Below, piece after piece: positions 18,056 to 29,300 of a stretch of DNA of 64,000 nucleotides. The stretch is taken from contig NZ_JAJJMO010000001.1 of assembly GCF_020905345.1 (NCBI RefSeq), positions 3,596,001-3,660,000 on the forward strand, in the 5' to 3' direction. The stretch comes from Flavobacterium pisciphilum. Lineage in GTDB: Bacteria > Bacteroidota > Bacteroidia > Flavobacteriales > Flavobacteriaceae. The position numbers and the translations under genes were made by a program. The stretch's first letter is position 1; each line of letters begins with the position of its first letter. Below the pieces are notes generated by a model. That model did no database searches. It was given only the letters and a program-made list of their open reading frames with translations, and had not been told where the DNA came from.

Positions 18056-18572
18056 TAAAGTAATATACGCCATTTATAATGACGATGATATTTTGATGGA
18101 TGCTGTAAAGAAAACTAGAGCTGCACATCATCATATTGAAGAGGTATTTACTCCATTTCCGGTACACGGATTGGATAAAGCAATGGGCTTAGCGCCAACA
18201 AGATTAGCAATATGTTCTTTCTTATACGGATGTGTTGGTATAACTGTAGCGACTACGATGATGAGTTATATTATGATTCATGATTGGCCTCAAGATATTG
18301 GTGGAAAACCAAGTTTCAGTTTCATTCAAAACATGCCAGCATTCGTGCCAATTATGTTTGAAATGACTGTGTTTTTCGCAGCTCACTTAATGGTAATTAC
18401 TTTTTATATGAGAAGTAGATTATGGCCATTTAAAGAAGCAGAAAACCCGGATGTTAGAACAACAGATGACCATTTCTTAATGGAAGTTGCTGTTAACAAT
18501 AACGAAGAAGAATTAGTTTCTTTTTTCCAAAACACGGGAGCTGTAGAAGTTAAAGTAATAGAAAAGAATTAA
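18048..18572 (+). CDS. actD: Alternative complex III subunit ActD (DUF3341)
   Basis: A 174-residue DUF3341 protein. A soluble N-terminal part (YAIYNDDDILMDAVKKTRAA, EVFTPFPVHGLDKAMGL) is followed by two membrane helices around residues 57-80 and 100-122 and a C-terminal tail with the conserved RTTDDHFLMEV. ActD is a structural membrane subunit without cofactors. It overlaps actC by 8 bases and precedes actE by 8 bases. Confidence 0.94.
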   Translation: MSNKVIYAIYNDDDILMDAVKKTRAAHHHIEEVFTPFPVHGLDKAMGLAPTRLAICSFLYGCVGITVATTMMSYIMIHDWPQDIGGKPSFSFIQNMPAFVPIMFEMTVFFAAHLMVITFYMRSRLWPFKEAENPDVRTTDDHFLMEVAVNNNEEELVSFFQNTGAVEVKVIEKN

Positions 18573-18580
18573 TTGTAGCT

Positions 18581-19126
18581 ATGAAAGGTATATATAAAAT
18601 AACACTTTTAGTTGGTATAACTATTTTAGTTTCATCTTGCCACAATATTTCGGCACCAAACTATCAGTACTTCCCTAATATGTATGAGTCTTTAGCGTAT
18701 GAACCATATGCAGAAGCTAGCATTTTTAAAGGAGGAAAGGAAGCTCAACTTCCAGTAAACGGAACTATAAATAGAGGTTTTGAGCCTTATGAATATGAGA
18801 ATTCTACAGCAGGTTATGAATTGGCTAAAGCTAATTTAAAATCACCTTTAGATTCTTTAGATAGAAAATCAGAAAAAGGAAAAGAACTTTTTGAAATCTA
18901 TTGTATGAGTTGTCATGGTGCAACTGGAAATGGAAAAGGTAAATTGGTAGAAAGAGAAAAATTCCTTGGAGTTCCTAGCTATAAAGATAGAGAAATCACT
19001 GAAGGAAGTATTTTTCATGTTGAGACTTACGGATTAAATGCAATGGGTTCTCATGCAAATCAATTAAGTACTCACGAACGTTGGTTAGTTGCTGACTATG
19101 TTCTAAAACTAAAAAGCCAATTATAA
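18581..19126 (+). CDS. actE: Alternative complex III subunit ActE (monohaem lipoprotein cytochrome c)
   Basis: A 181-residue lipoprotein. The lipobox LVSSC puts the lipidated cysteine at residue 20. The haem site CMSCH is at residues 108-112 within YCMSCHGATGNGKGK, and AMGSH near 154 offers a possible axial methionine. ActE is the periplasmic monohaem subunit that hands electrons on from the complex. Only four bases separate it from the reading frame that contains actF. Confidence 0.93.
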   Translation: MKGIYKITLLVGITILVSSCHNISAPNYQYFPNMYESLAYEPYAEASIFKGGKEAQLPVNGTINRGFEPYEYENSTAGYELAKANLKSPLDSLDRKSEKGKELFEIYCMSCHGATGNGKGKLVEREKFLGVPSYKDREITEGSIFHVETYGLNAMGSHANQLSTHERWLVADYVLKLKSQL

Positions 19127-19156
19127 TAATTGTTGAACAAACTGATCGTATTAGAT

Positions 19157-20572
19157 ATGTATACATTTTCAAGTAAATTAAAAACTTTTTCTATCATCTT
19201 AATGGCTTTAGGTCTTTTGGGTATTGGGTATGGTTTTTTAAATGCACCTAAAGATATTCAAGAAGTTGAAAAAATACTAGCTGCTGAGTCTGAGTCACAT
19301 GGTGGTCACGGAGAGGCGACTCATGCTACTGCTGAGCCTGCTCATGGTGCACACGCTGAAGCTACTCATGATGCTGCTGAGCCAGCACATGATGCACATG
19401 CAGAAGGAGGAAAAAAAGAACACGCTCAAGTTAGCGCTGCAGATGAGCATAACAAGCATTTAACGCATGTTTTGCACCAATTGCAAAACAAACCATGGTC
19501 AGCATTATACGTTGCAAGTATCTTCTTTTTGTTACTTTCTATGGGAGTTCTTGCATTTTACGCTATTCAACAAGTAGCACAAGCAGGATGGTCTCCAGTA
19601 TTATTTAGAGTTATGCAAGGTATTACGGCTTATTTGCCTGTTGGTTCTGCAATATTTTTTGTAATCCTAATTCTTTGTGGACTACACTTTAATCATATTT
19701 TTGTATGGTTAGGTGAGGGAGTAACTGATCCTACTAGCCCTAATTACGATGCAATTATCGCTAATAAAGCGGGGTATTTAAATTTCCCTTTTTGGATTAT
19801 TAGAGCTGCTATATTTTTAATAGGATGGAATTTATATAATTATTATTCAAGAAAAAATTGTCTTGCACAAGATGAGGCTAAAGATGATTTATTCTACAAA
19901 AAGAATTTCAAATTAACTGCTGGATTCTTAGTATTCTTCATCGTTTCTGAGTCTATCATGTCTTGGGATTGGATTATGTCTATTGATCCACACTGGTACA
20001 GTACATTGTTTGGATGGTACGTATTTGCTAGTTTCTTTGTAAGTGGTATCACTACAATTGCATTAGTAACTGTTTACTTGAAATCTAAAGGGTATTTAGA
20101 ACATGTAAATACAAGTCATATTCATGATCTTGCTAAATTTATGTTCGGTATTAGCGTTTTCTGGACTTATTTATGGTTCTCACAATTCATGTTGATTTGG
20201 TATGCTAATATTCCAGAAGAGGTAACTTATTTTATAACTAGAATACAACTTTATAATCTTCCTTTCTTTGGAGCGGTTGTTATGAATTTCCTTTTCCCAT
20301 TATTGATTTTAATCAATACAGATTTCAAGAGAATCAGTTGGGTTATTGTTATGGCTGGAATTGTAATTTTATTAGGACATTATCTTGATTTCTTTAATAT
20401 GATTATGCCTGGTACAGTAGGTGATAGATGGTTTATTGGTGTTCCAGAAATTGCATCAGTACTTTTCTTCTTAGGATTGTTTATTTTTGTAGTTTTCACT
20501 GCATTAACTAAAGCTCCTTTGTTACCAAAAAGAAATCCATTTATAGAAGAAAGTAAACATTTTCATTATTAA
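19157..20572 (+). CDS. actF: Alternative complex III subunit ActF (NrfD-like), with a His/Ala-rich insert
   Basis: About 471 residues from the ATG at 19157 (MYTFSSKLKTFSIILMALGL). A TTG nine codons upstream is an alternative start. Membrane helices begin at the N-terminus and again from about residue 125 (LYVASIFFLLLSMGVLAF) to the end. ActF resembles a shortened ActC and is a second membrane subunit of the complex. Between helices 1 and 2 lies a hydrophilic insert of about 65 residues with repeating EATH/EPAHxAHAE units, rich in His and Ala, which could bind metal ions. The gene precedes coxB by 19 bases. Confidence 0.92.
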   Translation: MYTFSSKLKTFSIILMALGLLGIGYGFLNAPKDIQEVEKILAAESESHGGHGEATHATAEPAHGAHAEATHDAAEPAHDAHAEGGKKEHAQVSAADEHNKHLTHVLHQLQNKPWSALYVASIFFLLLSMGVLAFYAIQQVAQAGWSPVLFRVMQGITAYLPVGSAIFFVILILCGLHFNHIFVWLGEGVTDPTSPNYDAIIANKAGYLNFPFWIIRAAIFLIGWNLYNYYSRKNCLAQDEAKDDLFYKKNFKLTAGFLVFFIVSESIMSWDWIMSIDPHWYSTLFGWYVFASFFVSGITTIALVTVYLKSKGYLEHVNTSHIHDLAKFMFGISVFWTYLWFSQFMLIWYANIPEEVTYFITRIQLYNLPFFGAVVMNFLFPLLILINTDFKRISWVIVMAGIVILLGHYLDFFNMIMPGTVGDRWFIGVPEIASVLFFLGLFIFVVFTALTKAPLLPKRNPFIEESKHFHY

Positions 20573-20591
20573 TATTTAAAGAAATAAACAG

Positions 20592-21755
20592 ATGACAAGT
20601 TTGTTGGTAATTATAGTTTTAGTTTTATTGGCTGTAGCATTATGGCAATTGACCAAGATATTTGATCTTACTCAGGTAGGTGCAAATTCGGACGATTCTC
20701 AGGTTGCATCTGATAACGATAATAATATTCAAGGATATTTGATGTTCGGATTTTTAGCGTTCATATATATATTTACGATATATGGAGTGTTTAAATGGGG
20801 ACCATTAGTATTACATACACCAGCTTCTGAGCATGGTAGTTTGGTTGATAGCCTTATGAATATTACTTGGGTTTTGATTTTCGTAGTTCAATTTATTACT
20901 CAAGGTTTACTTTATTATTTTTCTTTTAAATATAAAGGTGATAAAGATAAAAAAGCATTGTACTTTGCAGACAATAATAGATTAGAAGCACTTTGGAGTG
21001 TTATCCCAGCTGTAGTTTTGGCAGGATTGATTCTTTACGGATTATATGCTTGGAATAATATTATGTTTGTTGACGAAGATGAAGATACAATCGTTATCGA
21101 ATTATACGCTCAACAGTTTAAATGGACAGCAAGATATGCTGGACCAGATAACGTTTTAGGAAAAGCTAACGTTAGATTAATTGAAGGAGTAAACACTTTA
21201 GGTGTTGATATGTCTGACCCATATTCACAAGATGATATCGTGGTTTCAGAATTACATATTCCAAAAGGAAAGAAAGTACATTTCAAAATGCGTTCTCAAG
21301 ACGTATTACACTCAGCTTACATGCCTCACTTTAGAGCGCAAATGAACTGTGTTCCTGGAATGGTTACTGAATTTGCTTTTACACCAGTTTATACTACTGC
21401 AGAATATAGAGAATTGCCATATATGATCGAGAAAGTTGCTCATATTAATTCAATACGTTCTAAGAAAAGTGTTGACTTAGTTGCAAAAGGAGAAACAGCT
21501 TTAGATCCTTATACTTTTGATTATTTGTTACTTTGTAATAAAATTTGTGGTACATCACACTACAACATGCAAATGAAAATTGTAGTTGATACTCCAGAAG
21601 AGTATAAAAAATGGTTAAGCGATAAAGCAACATTGGCTCAGGATATTAAGGCAGCAGTAGCTCCAGCTCCAGCAGAAGGTGCAGCAGGAAGTACTGATAC
21701 TACTAAAGTAGATACTACTGCTAAAGTAGAAGCTCCTAAAGTAGCTATGAAATAA
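20592..21755 (+). CDS. coxB: Cytochrome c oxidase subunit II (CuA subunit)
   Basis: A 387-residue subunit with an N-terminal hydrophobic segment (residues 3-20), further helices near 50-70, 85-108 and 135-155, and a periplasmic cupredoxin domain. CuA ligands are seen as the early His in VLHSAYMPH and the late motif CNKICGTSHYNM, where the usual Glu between the two cysteines is Lys; that residue contributes only a backbone oxygen, so CuA should still form. An Ala/Thr/Lys-rich tail ends the protein, and no cytochrome c domain is fused. Placed between actF and coxA, it links complex III and oxidase in one operon. Confidence 0.95.
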   Translation: MTSLLVIIVLVLLAVALWQLTKIFDLTQVGANSDDSQVASDNDNNIQGYLMFGFLAFIYIFTIYGVFKWGPLVLHTPASEHGSLVDSLMNITWVLIFVVQFITQGLLYYFSFKYKGDKDKKALYFADNNRLEALWSVIPAVVLAGLILYGLYAWNNIMFVDEDEDTIVIELYAQQFKWTARYAGPDNVLGKANVRLIEGVNTLGVDMSDPYSQDDIVVSELHIPKGKKVHFKMRSQDVLHSAYMPHFRAQMNCVPGMVTEFAFTPVYTTAEYRELPYMIEKVAHINSIRSKKSVDLVAKGETALDPYTFDYLLLCNKICGTSHYNMQMKIVVDTPEEYKKWLSDKATLAQDIKAAVAPAPAEGAAGSTDTTKVDTTAKVEAPKVAMK

Positions 21756-21786
21756 TATTTATTTAAGAAATTTAAAGTATACATAT

Positions 21787-23583
21787 ATGTCAGCAGAAGG
21801 TCACGATCACGGACAAGATCACGAACACGAACACCACCATAAAGAGACATTCATTACTAAATATATCTTTAGTATTGATCACAAAATGATTGCCAAACAA
21901 TACCTACTTACGGGTATTATTATGGGGGTAATAGGTATTGCAATGTCCTTGCTTTTTAGAATGCAATTAGCATGGCCTGAAGAGTCTTTTAAAATATTTA
22001 ATGTTTTATTAGGAGATAAATTTGCACCAAACGGTGTTATGACTAATGATGTTTATCTAGCATTGGTAACCATTCACGGTACAATCATGGTATTCTTTGT
22101 TTTAACGGCCGGTTTGAGTGGTACGTTTAGTAACTTATTGATTCCACTTCAAATTGGAGCACGAGATATGGCTTCAGGATTCATGAATATGGTATCTTAT
22201 TGGTTGTTTTTCTTATCAGCAGTAATAATGTTATGTTCTTTATTTGTTGAAGCTGGACCTGCTTCTTCTGGATGGACAATCTATCCACCATTAAGTGCTT
22301 TACCACAAGCAATTCCTGGTTCAGGAACAGGTATGACATTATGGTTGGTTTCTATGGCAATCTTTATTGCTTCGTCATTAATGGGATCTTTAAATTATAT
22401 CGTTACTGTTATTAATTTAAGAACAAAAGGGATGTCTATGACTAGATTACCTTTAACTATATGGACTTTCTTTGTAACAGCTGTTATTGGAGTTATTTCA
22501 TTCCCAGTATTATTATCAGCAGCATTATTGTTGATTTTTGACAGAAGTTTTGGTACTTCATTCTTCTTATCAGATATTTATATAGCTGGAGAAGTTTTAC
22601 ATTACCAAGGTGGTTCACCAGTTTTATTCGAACACTTATTTTGGTTCTTAGGACACCCTGAGGTATATATTGTAATTTTACCTGCAATGGGACTTGTTTC
22701 TGAAATTATGGCTACGAATTCACGTAAACCAATTTTTGGATACAGAGCGATGATTATGTCAGTTTTGGCAATTGCTTTCCTTTCAACAATCGTTTGGGGT
22801 CACCATATGTTCGTTTCAGGAATGAATCCATTTTTAGGATCAGTATTTACATTTACAACTTTATTGATTGCAATCCCTTCTGCTGTAAAAGCGTTTAACT
22901 GGATTACAACTTTATGGAAAGGTAACTTACAATTTAATCCTGCAATGTTATTTTCTATCGGAATGGTTTCTACTTTCATCACTGGAGGTTTAACAGGAAT
23001 CATATTAGGAGATAGTACTTTAGATATCAACGTTCACGATACATACTTTGTAATTGCTCACTTTCACTTAGTAATGGGTATCTCTGCACTTTACGGAATG
23101 TTTGCTGGTATTTACCACTGGTTCCCTAAAATGTACGGTAGAATGTTAAATAAAAACTTAGGATATATTCACTTTTGGGTAACTGCAGTTTGTGCTTATG
23201 GAGTATTCTTCCCAATGCACTTTATTGGATTAGCTGGTTTACCAAGACGTTACTATACTAACACAAGTTTCCCTTTATTTGATGATTTACAAAACGTAAA
23301 CGTTCTTATAACTGTATTTGCTTTAGTTGGTGGAGCTTTCCAATTAGTGTTCTTGTATAACTTCTTTAGTAGTATTTTCTACGGTAAGAAAGCAGTACAA
23401 AATCCATGGAGATCTACAACTTTAGAATGGACTACACCAGTTGAACATATTCACGGTAACTGGCCAGGAGAAATTCCTCACGTTTACCGTTGGCCATATG
23501 ATTATAGTAATCCAAACTATGATGTAGATTTTGTACCACAAAACGTACCAATGAAAGAAGGAGAAGAAGTTCTTCATCACTAA
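21787..23583 (+). CDS. coxA: Cytochrome c oxidase subunit I
   Basis: A 598-residue haem-copper oxidase catalytic subunit with about 12 membrane helices. The active-site segment [11 protein letters not shown] holds the CuB histidine, its cross-linked tyrosine and the glutamate of the D channel, which places it in the A1 type. HHMFVSGM supplies two more CuB histidines, and [15 protein letters not shown] carries the haem a3 and haem a ligands. A His-rich N-terminus ([15 protein letters not shown]) precedes helix 1. It ends the act-cox operon before the terminator at 23594. Confidence 0.97.
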   Translation: MSAEGHDHGQDHEHEHHHKETFITKYIFSIDHKMIAKQYLLTGIIMGVIGIAMSLLFRMQLAWPEESFKIFNVLLGDKFAPNGVMTNDVYLALVTIHGTIMVFFVLTAGLSGTFSNLLIPLQIGARDMASGFMNMVSYWLFFLSAVIMLCSLFVEAGPASSGWTIYPPLSALPQAIPGSGTGMTLWLVSMAIFIASSLMGSLNYIVTVINLRTKGMSMTRLPLTIWTFFVTAVIGVISFPVLLSAALLLIFDRSFGTSFFLSDIYIAGEVLHYQGGSPVLFEHLFWFLGHPEVYIVILPAMGLVSEIMATNSRKPIFGYRAMIMSVLAIAFLSTIVWGHHMFVSGMNPFLGSVFTFTTLLIAIPSAVKAFNWITTLWKGNLQFNPAMLFSIGMVSTFITGGLTGIILGDSTLDINVHDTYFVIAHFHLVMGISALYGMFAGIYHWFPKMYGRMLNKNLGYIHFWVTAVCAYGVFFPMHFIGLAGLPRRYYTNTSFPLFDDLQNVNVLITVFALVGGAFQLVFLYNFFSSIFYGKKAVQNPWRSTTLEWTTPVEHIHGNWPGEIPHVYRWPYDYSNPNYDVDFVPQNVPMKEGEEVLHH

Positions 23584-23593
23584 AAATATTTAA

Positions 23594-23623
23594 AACCTCT
23601 GCTGTTAGTAGAGGTTTTTTTTT
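23594..23623 (+). terminator. Intrinsic terminator of act-cox operon
   Basis: AACCTCT (23594-23600) pairs with AGAGGTT around a 9-nt loop, followed by a run of T. It separates coxA from ruvB. Confidence 0.8.
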
Positions 23624-23654
23624 GTCTTCCTTTTTCTTTATCTATCTTTGTCCA

Positions 23655-24677
23655 ATGAATGAGAATTTAGATCCAACAACGAACCGCTATAACTCTGAAG
23701 AATTTGATCTTGAGAAAAAATTAAGACCACTTTCGTTTGATGATTTTGCAGGTCAAGATCAGGTTTTAGAAAACCTGAAAGTTTTTGTTGCGGCAGCCAA
23801 CCAACGTAATGAAGCATTAGATCACACTCTTTTCCATGGACCTCCGGGACTTGGAAAAACTACTTTGGCAAATATACTTGCTAATGAATTAGAGGTAGGT
23901 ATTAAAATTACATCTGGACCAGTTTTGGACAAGCCAGGAGATTTAGCAGGATTACTAACTAATCTAGACGAGAGAGATGTTTTGTTTATAGACGAAATCC
24001 ATCGTTTAAGTCCAATCGTTGAAGAATACCTATATTCTGCAATGGAAGATTTTAAGATTGATATCATGATAGAGTCTGGGCCAAATGCAAGAACTGTACA
24101 GATTAATTTAAATCCATTTACTCTAATTGGAGCAACAACGCGTTCAGGATTGCTTACGGCGCCAATGCGTGCTCGTTTTGGTATTTCGTCACGATTACAA
24201 TATTATACTACAGAACTTTTAACTACAATTGTAGAAAGAAGTGCTACCATATTAAAAATGCCAATTTCATTAGACGCAGCAATTGAGATTGCTGGCCGTA
24301 GTCGTGGAACACCTCGTATTGCAAATGCGTTATTACGACGTGTCCGAGATTTTGCACAGATCAAAGGAAATGGAACCATTGATTTGAGTATTTCGCAATA
24401 TGCGTTAAAAGCTTTAAATGTCGATGCACATGGTTTAGACGAAATGGATAATAAAATCCTTCTTACGATAATTAATAAGTTTAAAGGAGGACCAGTTGGC
24501 TTGTCTACACTTGCAACGGCAGTTTCCGAAAGTAGCGAAACCATCGAAGAGGTGTATGAGCCATTTTTAATTCAGGAAGGGTTTATTATGAGAACTCCAA
24601 GAGGGCGTGAGGTTACCGATAAAGCATATAAACATTTAGGTAAAATAAACACCAATATTCAAGGCGGATTATTTTAA
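23655..24677 (+). CDS. ruvB: Holliday junction branch migration ATPase RuvB
   Basis: A 340-residue AAA+ motor that drives branch migration together with RuvA. Walker A is GPPGLGKTT, Walker B is FIDEIHRL and sensor 1 is IGATTRSG. The C-terminal winged helix includes [18 protein letters not shown] chose the ATG at 23655 ([10 protein letters not shown]) because an in-frame ATG at 23622 would start inside the T tract of the preceding terminator. ruvA lies about 22 kb away at 46489, so the two are not an operon here. Confidence 0.96.
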   Translation: MNENLDPTTNRYNSEEFDLEKKLRPLSFDDFAGQDQVLENLKVFVAAANQRNEALDHTLFHGPPGLGKTTLANILANELEVGIKITSGPVLDKPGDLAGLLTNLDERDVLFIDEIHRLSPIVEEYLYSAMEDFKIDIMIESGPNARTVQINLNPFTLIGATTRSGLLTAPMRARFGISSRLQYYTTELLTTIVERSATILKMPISLDAAIEIAGRSRGTPRIANALLRRVRDFAQIKGNGTIDLSISQYALKALNVDAHGLDEMDNKILLTIINKFKGGPVGLSTLATAVSESSETIEEVYEPFLIQEGFIMRTPRGREVTDKAYKHLGKINTNIQGGLF

Positions 24678-24682
24678 TTTTT

Positions 24683-24777
24683 TGAAGCTATTTCCTGCTG
24701 TCCACTATATCTTTTTCTTGTAATCCTTCATTCGTAGGATGACAAGAAAAAGGATGTCGTTTCCATCAGGGCTAAAA
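24683..24777. repeat. Palindromic intergenic element between ruvB and queG
   Basis: A long hairpin lies at 24711-24752: CTTTTTCTTGT pairs with ACAAGAAAAAG over 11 bp, then one A-G mismatch, then ATCCT pairs with AGGAT around an 8-nt loop. Conserved-looking flanks lie outside (CTATTTCCTGCTGTCC to the left, GTCGTTTCCATCAGGGCTAA to the right). From memory, similar palindromes recur between genes in Flavobacterium genomes. The structure is seen; family membership is my inference. There is no strong T tract, so it is not a simple terminator. Confidence 0.6.
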
Positions 24778-24798
24778 CCGTTTCATATTAAATTCACG

Positions 24799-25722
24799 TT
24801 GATAAATTCAAAAACTACATATTCGCAATTTATAAAATCCGAAGCCAAAAGACTCGGCTTTTTATCTTGTGGTATCTCAAAGGCAGGTTTTTTGGAGCAA
24901 GAAGCTCCGCGATTAGAAAATTGGCTTAATAAAAACCATAATGGGCAAATGGCCTATATGGAAAATCACTTCGATAAAAGATTAGATCCTACTTTATTAG
25001 TTGATGATGCTAAAAGTGTAGTGTCACTTTTACTTAATTATTACCCTTCAGAAACTCAAGAAAACGATAGCTTTAAGATATCAAAATATGCTTATGGGCA
25101 AGATTATCATTTTGTAATTAAAGAAAAACTTAAAGAATTACTTTATTCTATTCAGGAAGAAATAGGTGAGGTTACTGGACGTGTATTTGTAGATTCTGCA
25201 CCAGTTTTAGATAAGGCGTGGGCGGCCAAAAGTGGATTAGGTTGGATAGGTAAAAACAGTAATTTAATCACACAAAAAGTAGGTTCCTTTTATTTTATTG
25301 CAGAGCTTATTTTAGACTTAGATTTAGAATATGATTATGCTACAACAGATCATTGCGGTTCATGTACAGCTTGTATAGATGCATGTCCGACAGAAGCAAT
25401 TGTTGCGCCTTATGTTGTTGATGGAAGCAAGTGTATTTCTTATTTTACAATCGAACTCAAAGAGAATATTCCGCAAGAAATGAAAGGTAAGTTTGATGAT
25501 TGGGCATTTGGTTGTGATACTTGCCAAGATGTTTGTCCATGGAACAGATTCTCCAAAGCGCATTCAGAGCCACTATTTAATCCTAATCCAGATGTTATGG
25601 CGATGTCCAAAAAAGAGTGGTTAGAGATTACCGAAGAGACCTTTCGAGTGGTGTTTAAAAATTCACCCATAAAGAGAACAAAATTTGATGGGCTCAAAAG
25701 AAATATTAATTTCTTGAAATAG
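24799..25722 (+). CDS. queG: Epoxyqueuosine reductase QueG
   Basis: About 307 residues, catalysing the last step of queuosine synthesis in tRNA (epoxyqueuosine to queuosine) with cobalamin and two [4Fe-4S] clusters. Cluster cysteines are in [16 protein letters not shown] and [31 protein letters not shown] and LLNYYP are family segments. I chose the TTG at 24799 ([10 protein letters not shown]). The ATG at 24739 lies within the palindromic element and would add 20 residues without family resemblance. The protein should be cytosolic. Confidence 0.9.
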   Translation: MINSKTTYSQFIKSEAKRLGFLSCGISKAGFLEQEAPRLENWLNKNHNGQMAYMENHFDKRLDPTLLVDDAKSVVSLLLNYYPSETQENDSFKISKYAYGQDYHFVIKEKLKELLYSIQEEIGEVTGRVFVDSAPVLDKAWAAKSGLGWIGKNSNLITQKVGSFYFIAELILDLDLEYDYATTDHCGSCTACIDACPTEAIVAPYVVDGSKCISYFTIELKENIPQEMKGKFDDWAFGCDTCQDVCPWNRFSKAHSEPLFNPNPDVMAMSKKEWLEITEETFRVVFKNSPIKRTKFDGLKRNINFLK

Positions 25723-25842
25723 CTTTTATCGTAAATTTTTATGTTAATTTTTGTTGATTTTACCGCTTTAATTGTTAATAAAAAGGGTTTATTTAGCTAG
25801 AGGTGAGATCGAAATAAAGTAATTTACTGTTAAAATATTTTC

Positions 25843-25873
25843 AGACGCAATTTTAAATTGCGTCTTTTTTTTT
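25843..25873 (+). terminator. Intrinsic terminator downstream of queG
   Basis: AGACGCAATTT pairs with AAATTGCGTCT around a T/A turn and is followed by nine T. It lies about 120 bases after queG. Confidence 0.8.
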
Positions 25874-26186
25874 GATCTATTATTTGAATTTTAATTAGTT
25901 ATGAATTTTGTTGACAGAATTTGTTCGATAAAATACCTTATGTTGCTATAATAAAAATTTATTGTTGCTGAAAAGTTAATTTTTTTATCTATTGAAGGCA
26001 AAAATGTTTGTCAAAAAGAGTATTTCAACGACAAAACTGGTAGTTCGACGAATAATCTAGTAATTACTTTACTGTTTATATACTTTCGCCCCACCAAACT
26101 ACCTATTTCTATAAACTTTAAGACTAATTTGAGTCGAACTTAATGTATTTATGGCGCTTATCTTATTTTATTTTTATGAAATTTCA

Positions 26187-26209
26187 GAAAATCTTGTCCT
26201 AAGATTTTC
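26187..26209 (+). promoter_or_regulatory. Hairpin in the presumed adhesin leader
   Basis: GAAAATCTT (26187-26195) pairs perfectly with AAGATTTTC (26201-26209) around GTCCT. No T tract follows. It lies about 90 bases before the start codon; its role is unknown. Confidence 0.45.
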
Positions 26210-26301
26210 AGGTCAACGGTCCCCTTTATTTAATTTAATTTTTTCGGATTCCTTTAGTAGGTTTTCGACTTACTATAGTATTACCCTTAAGAAAACTGTC
26301 T

Positions 26302-29300
26302 ATGCAAAATTGTACTCTTAAAAAGCTTAATTTTTTTAAGCTAATATCTTTTATTGTATTTTTTTTATTCTCAACTAGCTTATTTTCACAAATTTGTGGA
26401 ACACCTGGAGGTGATGGTCCTGTTACGGTATCTAGTTCTGTAAATACATATTATCCTATTGCAGGTAACATCACATTGAATGCAGGTGGGCAATCTATAG
26501 TGTTAGGTAAAGTCCCTGACACTGATGTTCATGGTAATAATTTTGGAGGAATCCAAATTTCTGTTGGAGATTTAATCTTGATTATACAGATGCAAGATGC
26601 TACTATAGATTCTAGTAATAGTTCTTTTTATGGTTCAGGAACTGCGAATAGTGGTCTAGATAATTTAGGAGGTACTGGGTTTACAGATATCGGAAATACA
26701 GGTATTTTTGAATACGTTATTGCAACTAATAATGTTCCGCTTTCTGGTGGAAATTTAACATTTAAAGGTACTGCTGCCAATGGTGGTACTTCAAATAGTT
26801 ATTTTAATGCGGATGCAACAACGGCAAGAGGTAAGAGAACATTTCAAATCGTTAGAGTGCCTCAATATTCTAATTTAACATTAACAAAAGATATAACAAC
26901 ACCACCTTTTAATGGGGTAGCAGGAGGTATTATCGCTTTTAATGTTTCTGGTGCTTTTGATTTTAAAGGATTTAAGATAAATGGAACAGCAAGAGGTTTT
27001 AGAGGAGGTTATAGTCCTATAGCTAGATCTGATGAAAATAATGCATCAACTTATGTTGGTGATGCTAAGACTACAACTATTTCTGGAAAAGGAGAGGGAA
27101 TTGCAGGAACACCAAAGTTCATGTGGGATGGATATAATCAAGTAGATAATGGAGATGAAGGATTGCCGGGAGGATCTTCAGGAAGAGGAGCTCCTGCTAA
27201 TGCCGGTGGTGGTGGTAATGATCACAACTCCGGTGGTGGAGGTGGCGGTAACGGTGGTTATGGTGGTAACGGTGGATACGGATGGCAAGGTGCTGGAGGA
27301 GCATCTTGGTCAGCTAATCCTCGCTTAACAGGAGGTGGAAGACCAGGCTTCTTGTCTTTTCGCACGACTACCCCTGAGTTGGCAAGACTTATTATGGGAG
27401 GTGGCGGTGGAGCCGGAGATGCTAATAATGCTATAAATGGAGTAAAAGGAGGTGTTGGTGGTGCTATAGTACTTATTAATGCGGGTACCGTTATAGGACC
27501 AGGTATGATTGAAGTAAATGGTGGTGCTGGAGCAGCTGGTGCTTTTCAAAGTTCATCGGATGGTGCAGGGGGTGCAGGTGCAGGAGGAACTGTTCTTTTG
27601 AATATTTCTGGTGCTACAACTGGCGGAAAAATTACAATTAATGCAAAAGGAGGTAATGGAGGACATACTGATAATGATACTAATAATGAACACGGACCCG
27701 GTGGAGGAGGAGGAGGTGGTATTATTAGACACAATATTGCACCAGCGAGTGTTACAGCTTCTGTAATTGGAGGATCAGCAGGTTTAACAAACGGGAGAGG
27801 TTCTAATAATCATGGAGCTGAGGCAGGTACTGTAGGTTATGTCGCAACGTTTGCTAATAATGAGATGCCACCAAATTTACAAGTTAATTCAAATTGTTTT
27901 CCTATTCTTGATACGAAAGTAAAAGCTCTGCCTACAGCATCGGCTTGTAATTCGATTGATGAAAAGGTTACTTATGAAATCCAAATAAAAAATACAGGTG
28001 TTGGAAATGCAGCTGGAGTTGTTTTAGATTTTAGCTTTCCAGCTAATATTGCATTTGATTCTGCTGTAGCAGTATATTCTGATGCATCAGGACCTTTAGG
28101 TAATTTGACAAATACTGCTACTGGCAATAGACCTTTATTTGGAGGGTTTAATATTGCACAAAACGGAGTGGTTACAATAACCTTAATTGGAAAAATAACT
28201 GGATCTATTGCTGCAGGTACGTATAGTTCTAGTGCGCAGGCTTTATATTTGGATCCAACACGTTTAACGGGTAGTGATAATAGAAAGATAACTGCAGTTC
28301 TAAATAACTCTGGAGGAACAAATACAAAATATCAAGGTGCTAATCAAGCAGATGTTCCAGGTTCAAATTTTAATGGAGCTACAACAACTGTAGATGATAT
28401 AACAATTTTAGCTTTACCAGCAACACCAAAAACTTCGATTGCACAGTCAAGCTGTGCTGTACCAACAGGAACGATAACTGTAACGAATCTCGTTAATGGT
28501 TCAGTTTATACGATAAAAGGAACGAATCCAGTAACGACACCAATAAGTAATACAACAGGTGTTTTTTCTGGATTGGCACCAAATACGTATGTGGTCACTA
28601 CAACAAATCAAGAAGGATGTATTTCGCTTCCTACTAGTGGTATAGTTATCAATGCAGTTGCTGGAGCACCAAAAACTACAGGAGCTTCTGTATGTGAAGG
28701 AGACACAAATGGGGCTTTACTGACAGCAACTTCTACTTCATGTTCAAGTGCTAATATAAAATGGTATCTTGATGCTTCAGGAGGAGTAGCAATAGCTACA
28801 GGACCTTTCAATCCATTTAAAAACACAAGTTCAGGTTTAACATCTACTAGTGCACCACAGACTAAAACGTATTATGCGGCTTGCGATGATACAAGTTGTA
28901 GAACAGCTACTAATTTTGTTATTAATGCAAAACCTACTATCACTGGAACGACTCCAGTGTCAAGATGTGATGCGGGAACAGTAATTTTGGAAGCTACAGC
29001 ATCAGCAGGAACAATTAACTGGTATGCTGATCAAACAACGACTGCAGTATTGGCTACAGGAACGAGTTTTACAACACCAAGTTTATCTGTAACAACTACA
29101 TATTATGTTGGTGTAACTGATAATGGTTGTACTTCTGCTAGAACAGCAGTTGTAGCAACAGTAAATGCTTTGCCAACAATTAATTCTACGACTCAAGGCT
29201 CTAGATGTGGTGCTGGAGATTTAACATTACAAGCTACTGCATCAGCAGGTGCGACAATCAATTGGTATGCTGCTCCAATAGGAGGAGTGTCATTAGGAAC

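Larger units (their letters stand above)
25723..26301. other. Spacer upstream of the giant adhesin gene
   Basis: A gene-free stretch of about 580 bases. It holds a terminator (25843-25873) and a 9-bp hairpin (26187-26209) in the likely leader of the adhesin gene. TACTTTCG at 26081-26088 is a one-mismatch -7 candidate but has no clear TTG partner, so the adhesin promoter is uncertain and its leader may be around 200 bases. Confidence 0.55.

Noticed and set aside
23622..23654. Upstream ATG start for ruvB
   Set aside because: It begins in the T tract of the act-cox terminator and adds hydrophobic residues foreign to RuvB.
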